64,000 bases of DNA from Theropithecus gelada (Eukaryota; Chordata; Mammalia; Primates; Cercopithecidae), in the NCBI RefSeq assembly GCF_003255815.1, contig NC_037673.1, positions 4,273,840 to 4,337,839 on the forward strand. The letters run 5' to 3'. Both the position numbers and the translations under genes were made by a program. Within the stretch, counting starts at the first letter, position 1, and each line of letters starts with the position of its first letter. Shown here piece by piece: positions 23,901-34,930 of the stretch. The notes below the pieces were generated by a model, which did not search any database, was not told the DNA's origin, and saw only the letters and a program-made list of their open reading frames with translations.

Positions 23901-25339
23901 GATGAAAACACAAATTACTTGATGGAAGAAAAGAGATAAGAATTTTAAAAATACAACCAGCTCATGCACAGCTTGACTAAATAACTGTAACATATTAACC
24001 CATTCAGAATAAATCATATACTTTCAAAGATAAAGTAGAAGCTTCCACAGCCAGACGTGCCTCTTAGATCTCTAGGATGCATTTATCCATTTTACAGAAG
24101 CATCCACACTACACATCTCCTCAGGACAGAGACCACACCGCTTGATGACGCGCCCGCAAGCTCAAAAAGTGGCCTTCAAAAGTGTTTAAACAAATGCTTC
24201 TTGATGTTAAAAGTCTGTTCTCCAAATAAAATAGAGACAGACAGCAGCACCAAGAATTCCAGGGCAGTTTATTTGACAGAAATGTTGCTTCTGAGTACAA
24301 CTGATGTGATAAAACCAACAAGGAAGATAGCAATTTTATCAGGCTTTTACTCAGTATCGCTACTTTCCAGCGACTTTGTACCAGCAGCCTGTCATCAGTT
24401 TATATAATTAAGAACTGGAAAGGATTTTGGGGCTCAATTATACCTACGAAAGAATAATCCACCCTTGAACAAAATATTTGGCAAACATTTTATTATTAAG
24501 TTCAAGCAAAAACATTCTAATTTAAAAGTTTAAATATTTTAGGGTAGATTTTCTTTGGTTCTTTCTCTTTTAATTGGTGTGAAAATATTCTTTCCTTAAA
24601 CTTTGTTTTGTTTTTTTCAGTCATTGGAACATGCCCGAGGACCATCATTAAATACTAAAAGGTGAGAGGAAGCCATCTGGTCACCTCTGAGGGACTTCCA
24701 GATCTTGATGGCACTCCATCTGCATCCGTAACAATTTACTCATTACATCAAGGGCATGGAGAAATTCGAAAGTGGACCTGTATAGGAGAAACTCAGGTCT
24801 GAGTGGCATGATGCCAGGCATACCATGCTCAGACCGCCTTCTCTCAGCTGAGCACACCTAGACTGAGTTAAACATGGTAAACATATTGCTACAGCAAGTA
24901 ATACATTCACCTAGTAATGCATTCTTTTTTTTTTTTCCTTTTGAAAAGAGATTCTCTACAAGATGACATCACTTGCTATGCAAAACAGACATGAAGAACA
25001 TGTTTGCTCCTTTCACACATGGAGCGTCCTATATCAACATCACACAGGGTTGTACAAGGAGTTTTCTTGGATGTTGAAATGGAAAAGCATTCACGGCTTC
25101 CCTGAATTTTATGACCACTGTAAACTCAATTTCCAAATAGCTGTTCTCTAGGTTAAGACAATTACACATCAAGTGTGGCTACTAGACTTCTGCTGTGCAT
25201 GTCCACTTCTTCCATATGTCACGCCACTGCTGCCCGCTCCTGCACTTCGGCTCAGAGTCTCCTTGCATTGCTCTCTTGAAAGGCACCTGAAGTTCACGTC
25301 TTTACCCAAGGTTGGTAGCATGCCTCAGCCCAGTGCATA
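23901..25339. other. Unassigned DNA with a possible exon
   Basis: No known repeat is recognised except a 9-13 base T run near 24926. A candidate splice-site pair around 24621-24661 is listed separately. Confidence 0.45.
24621..24661 (+). other. Possible 41-nt exon flanked by splice signals
   Basis: A strong pyrimidine tract and acceptor (ttttgtttttttcag) ends at 24620 and a good donor (AAAAG followed by gtgaga) begins at 24662. The enclosed 41 bases carry no repeat signature. Such pairs also occur by chance, so this is only a candidate noncoding-RNA or alternative exon. Confidence 0.2.
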
Positions 25340-25584
25340 ATGGTAATAATAAGAACAGCTGTTCCAATTTTGTGTATGCAAGTCTGCCTAAATCTATAAT
25401 TTTCTAACCACCCTTCCTTCTGCTTTACTCCAAAATCTGCTATGAATTAATTCAGTAATCTTTACTTTGTAAATTAGTGCTATAGATGAAAAGAGTCCAG
25501 CAACTTGCCTAATAGTTCATAACTAGTAAATGGTAAACCATGAATCCAAACCCATATCTATGCAATTGCAAATACTGAGCTCGT
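25340..25584 (-). mobile_element. MIR SINE
   Basis: On plus: gtaataataagaacagct, a tttactttgtaaattagtgc block, gcaacttgcctaatagttca and aaccatgaatccaaaccca, the complement of MIR from 3' to 5'. It covers most of the element but is strongly diverged. Confidence 0.65.
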
Positions 25585-26989
25585 TTTGTTACATCATTGA
25601 AAAGATAATGAAGCCTGGGCAGATCATTACAATTTTAAAATTTACTTAAGCTGTTCAAAGGCATACCATTAAGATAATTAACAAGAGATTTCCTGGAAGT
25701 CAATACCTTGAACAATTCATTTTCAGATTTAATGTGTAAATATGTCCTGTTAATAATTAAAGGGGAAAATGAGCAATTATTTCCATCAATCTCTTAAGTG
25801 ACTAAGCATTTTTGCATGTGTTCCAATTACTCTGATTCTTGTGTGTTTTCCATCATAAATATCACTCACATTTATAAGTTGCCGATACTGAAATCCTCCA
25901 AGAGTAAAAAGACATGTGTCAGATCAAGGTATTGATTTTTAACAACACTGATTTTTTTTATCATGATAAGTAAGTCTTATCCAATGTTACCTTAAACTTG
26001 AAAAGAACCACCTGGCCCTTTGTTCTGAAGAGTCATCATGGAAAGTTGAACTTGACAGAGTTCCAAGAGAAACCAACATCCCGGAGATGAGGCAGCTCAT
26101 ATAGTCACCCAGAGTGCACCCTCAGGTGAGATCCCCTGACTCCTCACAGGTGTCCCTTCTCTATCTCATCCTCAGCATCCCTACCTACTTCCTTCTACCA
26201 GATGAGGCCTTAGAGTGAACAAACACTTGGGTGTGTGACTTTGAAAACTGCTGTCAGTGTCAAGCATGTTTATATATATATAAATCAGTTTATGCAGAAA
26301 TTACATTTTTAAAATAATGTCAGTGTTGTAGAACACAAATAACAGGTATACTCCCTTTGCAAATCATTTTACTTCAATGACTCTAAGGAAAAAAAGCTAT
26401 TATATCATGGTAGCTGTGGACCAAACAGGCTGGAGAAAATGTAATGCAATGTGGACCTCATGTATTTTCTTCCTTCCCATTGGCAGTGCATTTTTCAAAG
26501 CCTGTATATCTACATAATATACATTGGTATATATCTATCACTAAGTCAATCAGCATAGCTTGATTACATTAGTCAACAGACTGTGTATTATAGTACTAAA
26601 GAAAAATAATAGTATAGATTAAAAGTGAAATAATAGTATAGATTAAAATTGAAATAATAGCAATGTTTACACATAATGGAATATATAAAAGCATATTTAT
26701 CAGAGTATATTTGTGAAATCAATCAATTCTCATTTTTATAAGCAATAATTAAACTAGGGGAACTGAGGTGATTATAACTCTGTAGAGAATTCATGACAGT
26801 CAAGGAATCTAAATTTTGAAATCACAGCTTCCCTAAGAGGCAGATGATGGTGGCATGCTCTAGAACTTGACTTCCCTGTCTGTGCCTCTCCAGACAGGCC
26901 AGGACTACTGCTGAGCTAGAGGGATGCACCCATGCAGGCTCCATGCACTTCTCTAGAGCACCCTTCCGGGGCTTCCCTTCATTTCATTC
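25585..26989. other. Unassigned AT-rich DNA
   Basis: No gene or family-level repeat recognised, apart from the small tandem duplication at 26605-26652. Confidence 0.45.
26605..26652. repeat. 24-bp tandem duplication (2 copies)
   Basis: Unit aataatagtatagattaaaa + gtga is repeated with one changed base, followed by the start of a third unit (aataatag). Confidence 0.85.
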
Positions 26990-27090
26990 CCAACCATGTC
27001 ACCTAGCTTATTTAACTCACTGGCTTACAGTTGTTCATAGGATTCCATTATAATACTTTTGATTTCAATAAGGTCAATAATAATGTCTCA
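26990..27090 (-). mobile_element. L1M ORF2 fragment, left part
   Basis: Antisense L1 ORF2 text (ggattccattataatacttt, then aaggtcaataataatgtct), interrupted by the Alu at 27091 and resumed at 27345 with the expected continuation. Confidence 0.75.
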
Positions 27091-27330
27091 GCCGGGCATG
27101 GTGGCTCACACCTGTAATCCCAGCACTTTAGGAGGCTGAGGCAGGTGATCAAATGAGGTCAAGAGTTCGAGATCAGCTTGGCCAACATGATGAAACCCTG
27201 TCTCTACTAAAAATGCAAAAGTTAGATAGGCATGGTGGCGTGCCCCTGTAATCCCAGCAACTCGGGGGGCTGAGGTGGGAGAATTGCTTGAACCTGGGAG
27301 GTAGAGGCTGTCTCATATAATAATAATAAT
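27091..27330 (+). mobile_element. Alu (S-like) with internal deletion
   Basis: Starts gccgggcatggtggctcaca and contains the left and most of the right monomer. Near 27310 it jumps from gaggtagaggctg straight to tctcat, losing about 60 bases of the right monomer. The tail has become a TAA repeat. A 14-base duplication aataataatgtctc flanks it (27076-27089 and 27331-27344), so it inserted into the minus-strand L1. Confidence 0.95.
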
Positions 27331-27344
27331 AATAATAATGTCTC

Positions 27345-27745
27345 CTCTTTCATTCCCGATTTTTGTAATTTGAGTTTTCTTTCATTTTTTTTTCTTGGTC
27401 AGATTAGGTAAATGTTTATCCATGTCATTGGTCTAGTCAAATAACTAACTTTTAGTTTCATTGACTTTGCCTATTTTCTCTTCTCTGTTTCATTTGTTTC
27501 TGCCATCTTTCAGCTTTCTTATTTTTGCTTGCTTTGGGTTTCCTTTGTCTTTTTGTTTAGTTCGGTAAGGTGGAAGTTTAATTTATTTATATGATTTTTT
27601 AAAAATACTATAGGCACTCACAGCTACAAATTTTCCTCTAACAGTCCTTTAGTTATCTGCTATGAATTTTGTGTGAACATTGTGAGTATTGTGTTTTTGT
27701 TTCTACTCTTTTCAAAGTATTTTTATAATTTTCCTTTTGTTGGGG
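27345..27745 (-). mobile_element. L1M ORF2 fragment, right part
   Basis: Antisense ORF2 continues after the Alu: tcctctttcattcccgattt, tagtttcattgactttgcc, cagctacaaattttcctcta and ttttcaaagtatttttataa. The right edge fades near 27745. Confidence 0.75.
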
Positions 27746-28287
27746 ACAGGTCCTAAGAAATATGAATTTCTTTAGAATTCATTAAAGAGAAAATATATTT
27801 GTCATCTGATGCTTATCAGTTTATTTGTCATCTCAAGTTTTAAAAAATAAAATTCAAATATATGGAAAATTTAAAGAATTATTATCAAGATCTTTATAGT
27901 AGTCAAACATTGTGTTTTTCTTTCTCAGTTTCTTGCGGAGCTCTTGGTATAATAGCGAATGCATATTTATTATGTTCACACTACATGTGCATGTAATTAT
28001 GGCTGCATTATCATGAAAAGTGTTCCTTTACATGCAGGAGAGTTCTAACACTTCTAGAGACTCTGAAGGGAACTTCTTGGGATAGAATCGGAAAGTTGGC
28101 TTTCTTACAAGAAAGGTTAGTACACACATTCTCCTCTGGTGGAATGGCAGCACCTATGGCCCCTTTGTTTCTGATGAATTACAGCTTTATACACCAGGAA
28201 TATGTCTGGTGGCCCTATTTCATATCCATTCTTAAAATATGGTAATCACCTTCATGATATACATAAATTTATTGTCTATGTTGTAAT
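27746..28287. other. Unassigned AT-rich DNA
   Basis: No gene or repeat recognised between the L1 fragment and the next Alu. Confidence 0.45.
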
Positions 28288-28308
28288 AAGACACAACATA
28301 GAATGACA

Positions 28309-28619
28309 GGCCAGTCACGGTGGCTCACACCTGTAGTCCCAGCACTTTGGGAGGCCAAGGTGGGTGGATAACCTGAGGTCAGGAGTTTGAGACCAACCGG
28401 AACAACTCGGCAAAATCCCATCTTCTACTAAAAATACAAAAAAAAATTAGCCGGGAGTTAGGGAGGATACCTGTAATCCCAGCTACTCAGCATGCTGAGA
28501 CAGGAGACTCGCTTGAATCTGGAAGGTGGAGGTTACAGTGAGCCGAGATCCCGCCACTGCACTCCAGCCTGGGTGAAAGAGCGAGACTTCATCTCAAAGG
28601 AAAAAAAAAAAAAAAAAAA
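28309..28619 (+). mobile_element. Full-length AluS-like SINE
   Basis: Both monomers, the middle A-rich linker and a tail of about 20 A are present. Imperfect target duplications of about 20 bases (aagacacaacatagaatgac at 28288-28307; aagacacaacatggcatgac at 28620-28639) flank it. The right monomer start is altered (gccgggagttagggaggata). No RNA polymerase III activity can be inferred. Confidence 0.96.
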
Positions 28620-28639
28620 AAGACACAACATGGCATGAC

Positions 28640-28785
28640 TAAAATCTCAGCTTTCACCTCTAGGAAGACCGCACCAGCTTTTTGACAAAGTGTTAAGTTT
28701 TCATGGTGACAAAGTCTACAGAGTCTGTCAACACTCAAGGATGACTTTCTGAGAAGGTCACAGCCTCAAACGCCTTAACAAAAAG
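28640..28785. other. Unassigned DNA
   Basis: Short interval with no recognised element. Confidence 0.4.
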
Positions 28786-29005
28786 ATAAGGGATATTGAT
28801 AGCATTAAATTTATAAATCAGAAGAAATGTCTCAAATCAATAACCCAACCTTCCACCTGACAAAACTGGAAAAAAGAAAAGCAAAATAATGCCAAACAGC
28901 AGATGGAAGGAAATAATAAAGATTATGGTGGAAGTAAATAAAATAGAGGAAAAAATGCAATCAAGAGAAATCAGTGAAACTTGAATTTGATTCTTTTGGA
29001 AAAGA
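28786..29005 (+). mobile_element. L1 ORF2 scrap
   Basis: Matches the ORF2 stretch just before the reverse transcriptase core: tctcaaatcaataacccaac, gatggaaggaaataataaag and the conserved tttgattcttttggaaaaga box. Both ends are lost. Confidence 0.75.
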
Positions 29006-29205
29006 TGAACTCGTGTCATGGACCTCCCAGTTTTCTGTTAGTTCTTTTTCTCCAAGACTTCCCATGGTTTTGACAATGTCCTTAGTAATTAACAAGAAAA
29101 TATAGGTACTAAAAATAAGTTAAAAAACAACACCAATAACAGCAGACACATCTATTAATAATAGGATTTTCTACTTAATTGAAAGAGGTTAATATTCTTG
29201 ACATT

Positions 29206-29588
29206 TGTATTAGTCCTTTCTTGCATTGCTATAAATAACTGCCTGAGACTGTGTAATTGATAAAGAAAAGAGGTTTAATTGGCTCACTGTTCTGCAGGCT
29301 GTCCAGGAAGCATGGGTGGGGAGGCCTCAGGAAACTTACAATCATGGCAGAAGGCAAAGGGAGAGCAGGCACAATCTACTGGCTGGAGCAGGAGAAAGAG
29401 AATGAAGCAGGACACGCTATACACTTTTACAACAACAAGGTCTTGTGGGAACTCATGCACTATCTTGAGAACAGCAAAGAAAAAATATGCCCCATCATCC
29501 AATCACCTCCCAGCAGACCCCTCCTCCAACACTGGGAATTACAATTTGATATGTTATTTGGGCAGGGACACAAATCCAAATTATATCA
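29206..29588 (-). mobile_element. Solo MSTA (MaLR) LTR
   Basis: A 383-base LTR with tgtattagtcctttcttgca at the left and a degraded aaattatatca at the right on plus. Perfect 5-bp duplications acatt (29201-29205, 29589-29593) flank it. Internal words aaagaggtttaattggctca and ctcaggaaacttacaatcat are standard for MST/THE1. Frames at 29257-29656 are read through this LTR and are not genes. Confidence 0.93.
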
Positions 29589-29593
29589 ACATT

Positions 29594-30043
29594 AAAAAAT
29601 CAGTGTCCTTTTCACACTCTTTTGCAAGTAATGAGTCCCATCAGGCAGAACTGTAGCAGGAGCCGTCCTTATGCACCGTCTTTCCTCTGGCAGAATCTCT
29701 CCCGAGCAGGGCATGGTCTTGTCATAGACATCATCTTTACTCTATGTGTAGGTGCTGGATAAGTAATGTCATCCTGGTCTTTTCCTTTGTCTTTCCTAGC
29801 ATGGGAATTTCTACTCCGCAAGTGAGCTGAGCAGGGGAAATCAGAAACCAGTAATCTCAATCTGCCATGCAGAGTGTAGAGTTTGTGCTAGTAAGAGAAA
29901 GGTGCCCCAGACCTTTTGGAAGTGGGTATCCGGAATAAAACTTCTGCAACACAGATCTGGAAGAGATGTGAAATCATAATGGCCTGCCCCTTCTAGGGTA
30001 AAACCTCATCCTGAAGAACAGTTCCCACACCTTCCTGAATAAC
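29594..30043. other. Unassigned DNA between two MaLR insertions
   Basis: About 450 bases with no recognised repeat or gene. Confidence 0.45.
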
Positions 30044-30048
30044 AGCTC

Positions 30049-30414
30049 TGCTATAGTTTGGCTCTGTGTCCCCACCCAAATCTCATGTCAAATTGTAATT
30101 CCCAGTGTTCGAGGAGGGGCCTTGTAGGAGGTGATTGAATCATGGGGTATACTTCCCCCTTGCGATTCTTGTGATACAAGTCTTTCAAGATCTGCTTGCT
30201 TAAAAGTGTAGCACTTCCTTGCCCTCTCTGGCCAGCCAGGTGAAGAAGTGCTTGCTTCCCCTTTGCCTTCCACCATGATTGTAAGTTTTTGAGGTCTCCC
30301 TAGAAGCAGAAGCCTGTACGGTCCACAGAACCATGAGCCAATTAAACCTCCTTTCTTTATAAATTATCCAGTCTCAGGCAGTTCTTTATAGCAGTGTGAG
30401 AAAAAACTAATACA
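30049..30414 (+). repeat. MSTA 5' LTR
   Basis: Starts tgctatagtttggctctgtg and ends aaaaaactaataca, 366 bases. Contains the ccaattaaacctcctttctt polyadenylation context. Confidence 0.93.
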
Positions 30415-30510
30415 GAAAATTGGTACCAGAGAAGACTGGCATTGCTATAAAGATACCTGAAAATGTAGAGGCAACTTTGGGACTGGGTAACATGCAGAGG
30501 TTGGAACAGT

Positions 30511-30843
30511 TTGGAGAGCTCAGAAGAAGATAGGAAGATGAGGGAAAGTTTGAAACTTCCTAGAGATTTGTTAAATTGTTGTGATCAAAATGCTGATAGT
30601 GATGTGGACAATGAAGTGCACACTGAGGTGGTCTGGGAAGGTGATGAGAAACTTATTGGGAATTGGAATAAAGGTCACACATGCTATGCTTTAGCAAAGA
30701 GACTGGTGACATTTTGCTCCTGCTCCAGTGATCTGTTGAACTTTGAACTTGAGAGAGATGATTTAGTGTATCTCACAGGAGAAATTTCTGAGCAGCAAAG
30801 CATTCAAGTTATGGCCAGGCTGCTTCTAAAAACAAAGAATTGA
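30511..30843 (+). pseudogene. Open frame in MaLR internal region
   Basis: A 110-codon frame that lies wholly in the MSTA internal region. Its sequence follows the family consensus (NCCDQNADSDVDNEVHTEVV), so it is part of the element, not a host gene. MaLR internal sequence has only weak gag-like ancestry. The downstream stop falls in a short tandem duplication. Confidence 0.6.
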
Positions 30844-30893
30844 CCTGAAACTGGAAATTTGCATAAACAAAGAAATGACCTGAAACTGGAACT
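30830..30893 (+). repeat. Short tandem duplication inside MSTA
   Basis: The phrase acaaagaattgacctgaaac + tgg (30832 on) recurs as acaaagaaatgacctgaaac + tgg (30867 on), a period of about 35 bases. It is not part of the family consensus as I know it. Confidence 0.7.
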
Positions 30894-31770
30894 TACATAT
30901 AAAAGGGAAGCAGAGGATGTAAGTATAAAAGAATTGCAACCTGTTCATGTGGTAGAAAAGGAAAACCTATTTTCTGGGAGAAATTCAAGCCAGCTGCAGA
31001 AATTTGCATCGCTAAGGAGGAGCTGAATGTTAATAGCCACAACAATGGGGAAAATACCTCCAAGCCATTTCAGAGACTTTCATGGCAGCCCCTCCCATGA
31101 CAAGCCTGGAGGTCTAGGATGAAAAATGGTTTTATGGGCCAAGCCCAGGGCCCCACTGCTCTGTGCAACCTCAGGACATGGCACCCTGCAACCCAGCCAC
31201 TCCAGCTTCAGCCATAGCTAAAAGGGCCCCAGATATGTCTCAGGCCTCTGCTCTAGAGGGTGAAAGCTGAAAGCTGCCAAGGCTTTCATGTGGTGTTAAG
31301 CCTGCAGGTGTACAGAGGGCAAGAGTTGAGGATTGGGGGCCTCTGTCTAGATTTCAGTGGATTTATGGAAATGCTTGGATGTCCAGACAGATGTCTGCTG
31401 CAGTGGGGAGCCCTTATGGAGAACCTCTACTAAGGCAGTGAAAAGGGGAAATGTGGAGTTGCAGCTCCCACACAAAGTCCCCACTGGGGCACTGCCTAGT
31501 GGAGCTGTGAGAAGAGGGCCACAGTTCTCCAGACCCCAGAACAGTAGATCCACTGACAGCATGCACCGTGTGCCTGGAAGAGCCTCAGGTGGTCAATACC
31601 AGCCTGTGAAAATGGCCACAGGGACTGTACCCTGCAGAATCACAGGGGTGGAGCTGCCCAAGGCCTTGGACTTTTGAGTTAATTAGTTGACTTTGGGGTA
31701 CTGTTAAGAAAGGATGATTATATTTTACAGTGTGAGAAGGACATGAGATTTGAGATAGGCCAGAGTGTAA

Positions 31771-32138
31771 TGATATGTTTGGCTCTGTTTTCCCACCCAA
31801 ATCTCATGTAGAATTGTAATTCCCAGTGTTGGAGGAGGGGCCTTGTGGGAAGTGATTGAGTTATTAGGGGGGATTCCCCCCTTGCTATTCTTGTGATAGA
31901 GTTCTCCAGAGAGCTCTTTGTTTAAAAGTATGTAGCACCTCCTCCACCTCCTGCTGGCCATGTTAAGATGTGCTTGCTTCCCCTTCACCTTCCACCATGA
32001 TTGTAAGTTTCCTGAGCCCCATCCCAGAAACAGAAACCTGTTTAGCCCATAGAATCGTTAGCCAATAAAACCTATTTTCTTTATAAATTACCCAGTCTCA
32101 GGTAGTTCTTTATAGCAGTGCAAAGATGGACTAACACA
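31771..32138 (+). repeat. MSTA 3' LTR
   Basis: Starts tgatatgtttggctctgttt and ends tggactaacaca, 368 bases, colinear with the 5' LTR and noticeably diverged from it. Confidence 0.93.
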
Positions 32139-32143
32139 AACTC

Positions 32144-33714
32144 CCATAGGAGCTTCCATGAAATAGAGCTTGGGGTGGGGAGGAAGTATGCAGAAACTCT
32201 GTTGTTGGTCAAGTGCTGTAGACTCTTGCCGTTCTTCCCGACATTTAGTAAATGTTCTTGAATAAATATTTCTCCATTTGCAGTAGGCATTTAGGTCAAA
32301 TTCTAAAGATCAGAACTTATTTGTTTATATGTTTTCCTCCAGCTAAATGGTTGTCTGTTCCAGAGAAGGATTTGATCCTGTTACTCATGCCACTATTCTG
32401 GAAGTCAGTCTCACCACTGCATTTTAAAAAATAATTGATTAAGGGGCCCTTTGAGTGGAAATGTCCAAGGTCACTTTGATGCTCGTCTCCTGAGTCATGC
32501 AAATTGTCGTGAATGATTTCTTTTAGAATCAAGAGTTGAATAGAGTAAATCGAAGAATATTTTAAGTTCAATCTACCTCCCTGGAATTTTGAGTCCCACA
32601 GTAACCCTGGCATACTTTTCAAAATTAAGGCTATTAAATTACCTAAATATGTCTATCTCTAGTCATTGTTCCTTTTTCAAATTTGATATTCAGTGGGAAA
32701 TCAGTGCTTCTCTTTCCCAAGGACCTTACCCTGCCATGTCAGGCCCTGGGAAGGGAGTAGACCAGTTTGTATAAGGAATCCAGGCACCAACCCTTGTTCC
32801 AAGATTCTTATTCAGGAAATTGTTTCCTAAATCATGATAAATTCAAAGAAGCAGAATTGAACCAGAAAAATCTATAAATAAACCAGGAAAGCTGTGTGGT
32901 AAACCTAGTAGCAAGGAGAAAACCTAAGTGTCTGAAATAAATGTAGCTTATGGAATAGGCTGTCTACACTAAGACCCCTGGATTGACACAAGGAGAAATG
33001 GCCACGGTGGAAGCCTCGCTGAAGTGACTGGGGATGCAGCCATCCCTGAGTGTGTTACAGGAGCACGATGGAAACACACAGAACTGTGCCCATAGACCCT
33101 GGAGACCACTTCCAGAGCAGCTCAAGTGTGGGTGTGGCTGCACCAACAGCATTCTCCAGTAGCTTGGCCTGCGGACACAACAGCCTCATACTCCTTCCCT
33201 TTGATCTGGATCAGCTACAGGATTTCAGGACAATTCAGATTGAGGGACAGAGTTGGTTCATTCAAAGTGAGATTCTGCTCTTCCTAGCAGGGCATGGGCA
33301 GACTCTGCCTGGCTGAAATAAGATACAAGCAAGTGATCATGCAGATAGTGCTAGTATCTGCTGCATTTCCTGCCGGTTACCAAAACAGAGATATTACATA
33401 TCCATGAATTTAATCCATCTATATATGTACACAAATATTGACTTTAAGATATATGGCTATTTGCTGCTTATCCTGGATAATTGCCTGATGTATTTCAGCA
33501 CAAAATAGCAAACAACAGAAAGTTGCTCAGGTTGGAAATAGTTAAGTAATTTTGTAAACTTGATTTTGGCAAGAACACAAGTCCTAATATGGAACTCATA
33601 CAAATCATAGAGAGGCAAACAGAACTTAAAATATTTCTTAATAATTGAAAGCAATTCAATGAATAATTAAGAGTCAAGTTGTACTAACTGTTGACCTTCA
33701 GAGAGGCATAAATT
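32144..33714. other. Unassigned DNA
   Basis: No gene or repeat recognised. An octamer motif ATGCAAAT at 32497-32504 lies in a non-repetitive block (32430-32600) that could be regulatory, on motif evidence alone. Confidence 0.45.
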
Positions 33715-34100
33715 GGCCATCATTTTTTAAATTAATATTTTAGAATCTTGAGATCATGTAGTAATAGAGTCACATGCAGTTGTAACTAATAATACAGAAA
33801 GATCCCATATAGCTTTTATCAAGTTATCCAAAGGCAACATCTGACAAAACTGTACTACAGCATGACAAGGAGAACATTGACATTGACACAATCAACAGGC
33901 AGAATATTTCCATCTCCACAAGGATCCCTCAGGCTGCCTGTGGGTAGCCATGCTCAATCCTGCTTGTCCTGACCTCCTTCTCACACTTAGCACCCACTAA
34001 CTTGTTCTATACATCTGTAATTTCATTGTTTTAAGAATGTTATAGAAATGGAATCACATAGTATGTAACCTTTTGGGACTGTCTTTATGTACTTATTCAT
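33715..34100 (-). mobile_element. Old L1M 3'-region fragment
   Basis: Plus-strand text gatcccatatagctttta, atttccatctccacaaggat, ttaagaatgttatagaaatg and gaatcacatagtatgtaacc is the complement of a common old L1M segment. The same family segment recurs at 41110-41860. It ends where the L1P copy begins. Confidence 0.7.
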
Positions 34101-34127
34101 TGATTTGTTGTTTGTTTGTTTGTTGTT

Positions 34128-34484
34128 TTTGAGATACCACCTTGTTCCTGCAAGAATGGCCATAATTAAAAAAATCAAAAATTAACAGATGTTGGCATGG
34201 ATATGGTAAAAAGGGAACACTTTTATGCTGCTGGTGGGAATGTAAACTAATACAACCGCTATGGAGAACAGTATGGAGATTCCTTTAAAAACTAAAAGTA
34301 GAACTAAAATTTTGACCCAACAATTCCACTACTAAGTATCTATCTAGAGGAAAAGAAGTCATTATATGAAAAAGACACTTGCACACACATGTTTATAGCA
34401 TCACAGTTCTCAATCGCAAGAATATGAAATCAGCCTAAATGCCCATCAACCAACTAGTATATAAAGAAAATATTATAGATAGAT

Positions 34485-34535
<51 letters not shown>

Positions 34536-34930
34536 CAGATAGACAGATAGATAGATAGGTGGAATACTGCTCAGCCATAAAAGGAACAAAATCATGGCAT
34601 TCACAGTAACCTGGATGGAGGTGGAGACAGTAATTCTAAGTGAAGTAATTCAGGAATGGAAAACCAAACACTGTATGTTCCCAGGTATAAGTGGGAACTG
34701 AGCTATGAGGATGCAAAGGCATAAGAGGGATATAATAGATTTTGAGGACTCAGGGGGAAGGTTGTAGGAGGAGCAAGGGATAAAAGACTACACACTGGGT
34801 ACAGTGTACACTGCTCAGGTGATGGGTGCACCATAATCTCAGAAAGCACTACTAAAGAACTTTTCCATGAAACCAAAGACCACCTGTTCCCCCCAAATTA
34901 TTGAAATATAAATAAAAATAAATTTGGAAA
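34128..34930 (+). mobile_element. 5'-truncated primate L1 3' end
   Basis: Starts in the late ORF2 text (gagataccaccttgttcctg) and runs through tatgctgctggtgggaatgt, the ccaacaattccactactaag block, gaactgagctatgaggatgc and the 3' UTR ctacacactgggtacagtgt, ending with aaatataaataaaaataaat. A GATA array replaces the usual gtggtatatatacacc text. It abuts the older antisense L1M. Confidence 0.88.
34474..34558. repeat. (ATAG)n microsatellite
   Basis: About 85 bases of GATA repeat with two GACA variants, inside the L1. Likely length-variable. Confidence 0.95.

Larger units (their letters stand above)
30049..32138 (+). mobile_element. MSTA MaLR element with both LTRs
   Basis: A 2.09-kb retrotransposon: 5' LTR 30049-30414, internal region 30415-31770 and 3' LTR 31771-32138. 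Flanking 5-mers agctc (30044-30048) and aactc (32139-32143) differ by one base, consistent with a decayed target duplication. The internal region keeps the gaaaattggtaccagagaag primer-site context after the 5' LTR and a purine-rich stretch before the 3' LTR. MaLR internal regions encode no reverse transcriptase and were moved by ERVL proteins in trans. An internal deletion near 31661-31666 joins cccaaggcc to ttggacttttgagtt. Confidence 0.95.

Noticed and set aside
29257..29656. 112- and 125-codon frames
   Set aside because: Both are read through the solo MSTA LTR.
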